A DNA stretch of 64,000 bases from Liolophura sinensis (lineage: Eukaryota; Mollusca; Polyplacophora; Chitonida; Chitonidae): positions 16,485,338 to 16,549,337 of the forward strand of contig NC_088302.1 of the NCBI RefSeq assembly GCF_032854445.1. The letters run 5' to 3'. Each line of letters opens with the position of its first letter. Position 1 is the stretch's first letter. This document shows positions 59,352 to 64,000 of the stretch, one piece after another. The notes below the pieces were generated by a model. It saw only the letters and a list, made by a program, of their open reading frames with translations. It was not told the DNA's origin and did no database searches. The position numbers were made by a program, and so were the translations under genes.

Positions 59352-59577
59352 GTGACCGATTTCACAAAGAAATTACTGACTTTGACATAAAATCAAACTT
59401 TGAAATACGATTTTAGAGGTTATTTTTGTTCAGTAGAAATAAAAATAAGGACCATCTGATCAGTATTGCCCTAAGACAGATGCGTCAAGCCTTGAGTTTC
59501 AGTGCCAAAAACTAACCGTTGTGATGAGATTTTACCCGTTGACTTAAGCCAGAATTAGCTTTGTGGAATCAGCCCCC
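59352..59577. mobile_element. Short MITE-like element (~226 bp)
   Basis: The left end is GTGACCGATTTCACAAAG. The right end in reverse is GGGGGCTGATTCCACAAAGC, giving imperfect inverted termini around GATTYCACAAAG. The interior (CGATTTTAGAGGTTATTTTT, GTGCCAAAAACTAACCGTTG) matches the element at 9822. It has no coding capacity, so it would have been moved by a transposase supplied elsewhere. No target duplication is obvious. Confidence 0.75.
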
Positions 59578-60616
59578 GAAGTCGTTTGTAAACGTAAACG
59601 GGAACATTTTTCAAGAAGATTTACGACACAATGCGATAAACTCTTGGGAAAAACGTCTCATACAGAAGCGGCCGACCAAACTCTTACAAAAACTATACAT
59701 TTGTAAAGAACACGGTATAAAGAACATGTGTGAGTGAACACCCATAATTCCAGTCAGTTGCGTGTTTTTCCTTGGCTACAGTGCCCCTGGTTTCAAGCTT
59801 AATCGGCTGTTTCTCCTCGGCGTATTGCCGGTAAAATCCTCGTCTTAAGTAAATTCCAATGTGTTTCTTGAGCTGAATAGCAGATGTGTTCTACATCTGG
59901 GTATTTGTTTTTGTAACGATCTAAACACAAATCTAATTGTAATGCATGGTGCTGATGCATGTTTTGTTCCTGTTTCCTTGTATATCAAACCCAAGAAAAC
60001 GAGTTAATTCAAAGCAACGACGATAGTGTTATTACTGATATTCTTCTAACATCGCCCAGGAGGCATATGATCAAGAAAAGCAAAGACAGCACCTGAATAA
60101 TGTTTATGTCCACTGAAAGATTACCATTCAAAGTATCTTAAACCGGCATAATTTTTTTTTTACATTTTTTCTTCAACTCAGTAAAATTTTAGTGAAATTT
60201 GGTCTTCACACAGCTTCAGTACGCCTTCATTATCTAGAGCAAGGTGAAGTATCGTTTACTCTAGCTGTCTAACGTCAAGGGTATTTTCTGTTTAATAGTC
60301 TAGACAGCAGCATATGACAGATCAAAGTTGTGGCCGTCGTCGATGAAGGCCTAAGTGACAAATATAGTTTTCTCGGAAAATGGACATACTGGAGGAATAT
60401 TTTTCCACTTCAGGTCATAGCTTCTGGAAAGGTGGTGCTGATGATTTTGATCCCAATTAAATGGAGATCGTAGGATTGTTGTACAACTAGATTTATGCTC
60501 AATAAATATAAGTACCACTGAGGCTGATTTGGTTATAACTGGATGTTATGTTTCAATTTTGTAGTGGTGGCTTCTAAGATGAAAGCAGTGCTGACCTAGT
60601 TATCGCGAACGTCAGA
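59578..60616. other. Unique A/T-rich non-coding stretch
   Basis: No gene or repeat was recognised. A T run lies at 60153-60161. Confidence 0.5.
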
Positions 60617-60881
60617 GGATTTATTTATTTGATTGGTGTTTTACGCCGTACTCAAGGATATTTCACTTATACGACAGCGGTCAGCATAATTGTGGGTGGA
60701 AACCGGGCACAGCCCGGGGGAAACCCACGACCATGCGCAGGTTGCTGAAGACCTTCCCACGTACGGCCGGAGAGGAAGCCAGCATGAGCTGGACTTGAAC
60801 TCACAGCGACCGCATTGGTGAGAGACTCTTGGGTCATTACGCTGCGCTAGCGCGCTAACCAACTGAGCCACGGAGGCCCTC
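60617..60881 (-). mobile_element. Full-length Meta-type tRNA-SINE with 11-bp target duplication
   Basis: The reversed tail (ATTTATTTATTTGATTGGTG), GTACTCAAGGATATTTCACT, the hairpin region (CCGGGCACAGCCCGG), TCCCACGTACGGCCGGAGAG, ATGAGCTGGACTTGAACTCA and the head GCGCTAACCAACTGAGCCAC plus GGAGGCCC are all intact. CGAACGTCAGA occurs at 60606-60616 and 60882-60892, a perfect target duplication. This and 22801-23070 are the best references for the family in the window. Confidence 0.96.
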
Positions 60882-61599
60882 CGAACGTCAGATGAAGCAC
60901 CTCGGCTTGAACACTTCGTTTCAATAATTTTACTGTACTTTATGAAAAGAACCCCCAAAAAAAAAGAAAAGCAAACAATCCCCTGTGTGTGAAAAAGACG
61001 AAGGGGCATAATTTAATTTCCTTACCTGTAATAAATTAAAAAACAGATATATCATAAGAGTTTTAATAAATTTTATTTTTTTCATGAGAGATGCCTTCTT
61101 CTCATTCCCATAAACCTTCGACATCCCCAATGAATTTTGCGCTCACTCTGATATTTGTTATGTAGAAACTGCTCACTAAACGTTAAAATGAACGACAAAA
61201 AAATGAATTTGAGGAGATGAAAGCAAATGATACAGACCTGTCCCACAACACGTTGTGAAATGGCCCTTCGGTTACGTGTAACTAAATCGTCTTAAATGAT
61301 CTCATAATGATGTCTTATGCTGTAGTTTTGTGTTATCATATGTCACTTCATGGAGTGAATGGGTAAAGGCCACATCACAGTGAAATCTCATTCAAATAAT
61401 AAAGCATGACACTTTTTGGAAAGCTTGGGGTGCCCTGCTTGCGATTGAAATGTGCTTTAGCTAGGTGCTGTCTTGTCCTTTAAAACTTTCAATTTCTTAA
61501 ATCATTGAACTAAAATAGTCTGAATTGAAACAAACACATGCACAATCCACAGAACCTAGGAATGGTTTATAAGATTACGGCTTTGTGTACATCGTTCGT
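60882..61599. other. Unique non-coding stretch
   Basis: No gene or repeat was recognised beyond A-rich runs near 60955. Confidence 0.5.
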
Positions 61600-61844
61600 A
61601 TGAAGTACTCACTGAGATTTGCATACACCATATACGTCACCTTAGGGAATCCATACACGTCATATGCAAAACTTGCTGGAACGTGTACACATCATGTGCA
61701 GACCTCACTGGTATATTTGTATATCTTATAGGCAGGCCTCACTGGGATATTTGTATATCTTATAGGCAGTCCCCACTGGTATATTTGTATATCTTATAGG
61801 CAGGACTTACTGGGATATATGTAGATATTACTATATTTCATATG
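61600..61844 (+). repeat. 34-bp minisatellite, left array
   Basis: Regular units built on CCTCACTGGTATATTTGTAT plus ATCTTATAGGCAG start near 61701, 61735, 61769 and 61803. Decayed units with ACTCACTGAGATTTGCATAC precede them. The period is 34 bp. Confidence 0.85.
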
Positions 61845-61975
61845 GCCTACCAGCAACCTGCCGATGGTCGTGGGTTTCTGTCCGGTTTCCTCCCACCATA
61901 GTGCTGGCCGCCGTCGTGTAAGTGAAGTATTCTTGAGTACGGCGTAAAACACCAACCAAATAAACAAATAAATAT
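61845..61975 (+). mobile_element. Meta-type SINE, 5'-truncated, inside the minisatellite
   Basis: CAGCAACCTGCCGATGGTCG, GTCCGGTTTCCTCCCACCAT, GGCCGCCGTCGTGTAAGTGA and GTACGGCGTAAAACACCAAC plus (AAAT)n are present. The tRNA head is absent and half of the hairpin (CCCCGGGCTCTG) is deleted. Confidence 0.92.
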
Positions 61976-61984
61976 ATGTGTGAT

Positions 61985-62230
61985 TGAGAAAGACTTGTAT
62001 ACCTCATACATACTTCATATGCAATACGTACTGAAATCTGAGCACCCCATATGCAGGACTCACTGAAATCTGTCACCCCCATATATAGGACTTACTGAAA
62101 TCTGTGCACCCCATATGCAGGACTCACTGAAATCTGTGCACCCCATATGCAGGACTTACTGAAATCTGTGCACCCCATATGCAGGACTTACCGAAATCTG
62201 TGCACCCCATATGCAGGACTTACTGAGATA
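61985..62230 (+). repeat. 32-bp minisatellite, right array
   Basis: Units of AGGACTTACTGAAATCTGTG plus CACCCCATATGC start at 62055, 62087, 62119, 62151, 62183 and 62215, an exact 32-bp spacing. The unit keeps the same framework as the 34-bp units to the left (AGG-CTYACTG-ATxTxT-ATAxGC), so both arrays descend from one. Confidence 0.92.
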
Positions 62231-64000
62231 CTACTATCTCAATTTGGACATCTTACAATGTTAAGCACAAAGCTTTTGAGCTTTACCTGCCCCAGTACCT
62301 CAGCTCTTCGTGCCATTAAGAATAAGGATATCCAAACAAAATTTCGATCAATCCTTGCTTTACGATCCCAGTGTGACATGGGTGCGAATCACAATGTTAG
62401 TTACGACACTGGGTGCATGGTATACCCGAGTCAGTATGATAATATCGGACCATAAATCCTTGTTTTGTAGTCACTGTGTGACAAGGCTTAGAAACCCTAT
62501 AGTACTTTATTATAGACAGCAAAGTTCCAGATACATCTACAACACAAGTATGCCCCAGTGTTGGGGGGTATATTATGTGATTAACTACCTTTGGACCATC
62601 TTGAAACGACTACCAGCGGTGTCTCCAGATGCTGGAAGATCATGGATCATGCATCTCGTACTTAAATCACGCTGATATACTCTGCGAAATTGTCACAGGG
62701 ACAATGCCCTCTATGGACAGGTGCTCTGATACGCCGAGAAAGCCCGTCACTTACAGAGTCAGTCAGCCATAAGCAGCAATGCACACATGTATCCGACAGG
62801 GTATGCGTCAATTTTGATGTAACTCACCACGAACGAACAAATATATGTTTGAAAAGCTGTTTTGGTTCTAATCAACCGATAAATGATAAGGATCGAGATA
62901 AATCCGAATTGTTTCCTAAAGAGTAACCAGTTGACAGCGTAGTGAAAAATCTTTTTCATTTCGAATACTGATTGGTGTTACTTCACACAAGAAGACCTAA
63001 ATTCATCCTGTGCTCATGTATACCCACACGTGACGTCTAGTGCTTCTGACGTCATTATAGTGATAATGCCTTACTTAACTTTATATGTTTCTCATTCAGT
63101 GTTACATAAGAAATAAGTTGAGTCACATCAGATAAAGTTAACGGACAAAACCGAAATGGTTCCACACCTTCATTTGGTTCGTATCATGAAGTCATTTATA
63201 TTCAGTTAAACAATTTTCGAAATTCAATCTTTTTTTGGGGGAGGGGGAGGGGGGTGTGATGTCTCTGTCTTAATTGAAGCATGTCGTAAGAGAATTAGAG
63301 TTATAGAATATAAAGATAGAATTCTGTATATAGGTATTTTTAATGCAAAAAAGGGGTTCTATTATACATGTATTTGTTTTCGACAGTCTTTTGCATTACA
63401 GACTTCTTTCTTCTGGAGAAGTGATTCTGTTTTTCAGCTAATTCCATTAGAGACATATTTTTGGCAGGCCATGTGTAACGAGAGCTGTTTTTGATTCATA
63501 GAATGATTGGTTGTTGGCTTCCATGTTTGTGTGTTTGATTGATTGGGCATGTGATTGAGCTTGTTTATGTGCTGTAGTCCAAATTGTTAACAACTTGGCA
63601 ACAGTTTCTGCCCCTAGGGTTGGACTAAAGCGTGGCCAGCCGTCGCGGACATCTGGACTCGCCTGTCCCAGTGAAAGGCACACAAGTGGGTGATCGATCC
63701 GCTACAACTGTCGTTATTAAATCAATGGGCACAATAAGTGTTGACCGGTTTCATTCAGGCGCACAGTGCGTTTACCGCAATCAGTGATATATTGATCAGG
63801 AAGAAGCGTGACCTAACGAATAGACCTGACCATGCCGGGGATTCCAGACTCAGACTAACACAAAGGTATTAAAGAATGTGCGAAAGAAACGATACAAGAA
63901 ATTATTTGAAGGTTCAAATCGCAGTAAAAACGCATCTTTCTCTGCTGTGTCTCTGCAGTGTTTGCGTACTCTGGTGTGTATGTCATGTTAAATTGCATGC
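62231..64000. other. Unique non-coding stretch to the window end
   Basis: No exon, RNA gene or repeat was recognised. A G-rich run at 63237-63254 (GGGGGAGGGGGAGGGGGG) could form a quadruplex. Frames up to 121 codons (62310-62675, plus) have no identifiable motif. Confidence 0.45.

Noticed and set aside
1-64000. Bacterial-type systems: operons, CRISPR arrays, phage or defence genes
   Set aside because: Spliced exon structure, tRNA-SINEs, LTR and MITE elements and lack of dense coding frames show this is animal nuclear DNA. Tandem arrays here lack the spacer pattern of CRISPR.

Overview
This is non-bacterial, animal genomic DNA and almost all of it is non-coding. Its most telling content is a set of tRNA-derived SINEs. 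The commonest has a head reading like TGGCTCAGTTGGTTAGCGCG and a tail ending in TACGGCGTAAAACACCAATC plus (AAAT)n. From memory this pattern is abundant in molluscan and other lophotrochozoan genomes and fits the MetaSINE superfamily. A mollusc or close relative is therefore the best guess. There are no operons, ribosome binding sites, phage genes or CRISPR arrays. No long reading frame looks like a complete protein.

The one convincing coding segment is a 125-bp exon on the minus strand at 706-830. It encodes the first half of an immunoglobulin domain of the lachesin/DIP/Dpr (IgLON-like) kind and has clean splice sites. Its 3' exons would lie left of the window and its 5' exons to the right, so some or all of 831-64000 may be one long intron of that neuronal adhesion gene (inference).

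Layout. 1-6000: the Ig exon, a G-rich minisatellite inside an old SINE-like element, SINE fragments and the first two copies of a ~230-bp dispersed repeat. 6000-14000: mostly unique sequence, the third copy of that repeat, and a 1.3-kb element with MITE-like ends. 14000-30000: scattered SINEs, including a young full-length copy with a perfect 13-bp target duplication (22801-23070), and a 29-bp minisatellite split by a SINE. 30000-40900: largely unique sequence with two old SINEs. 40980-57926: three degenerate tandem copies of one locus, later modified by two solo-LTR-like insertions, several SINEs, a 66-bp minisatellite and a 665-bp (CATA)n array that starts at a SINE tail. 57927-64000: another SINE, a short MITE, a full-length SINE with an 11-bp target duplication, and a 32-34-bp minisatellite again split by a SINE.

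The window reads as a record of insertions. Comparing the three tandem units gives empty and filled sites that order the events: SINE tails first, then duplication, then LTRs and microsatellite growth. I see no evidence for a novel protein system here.
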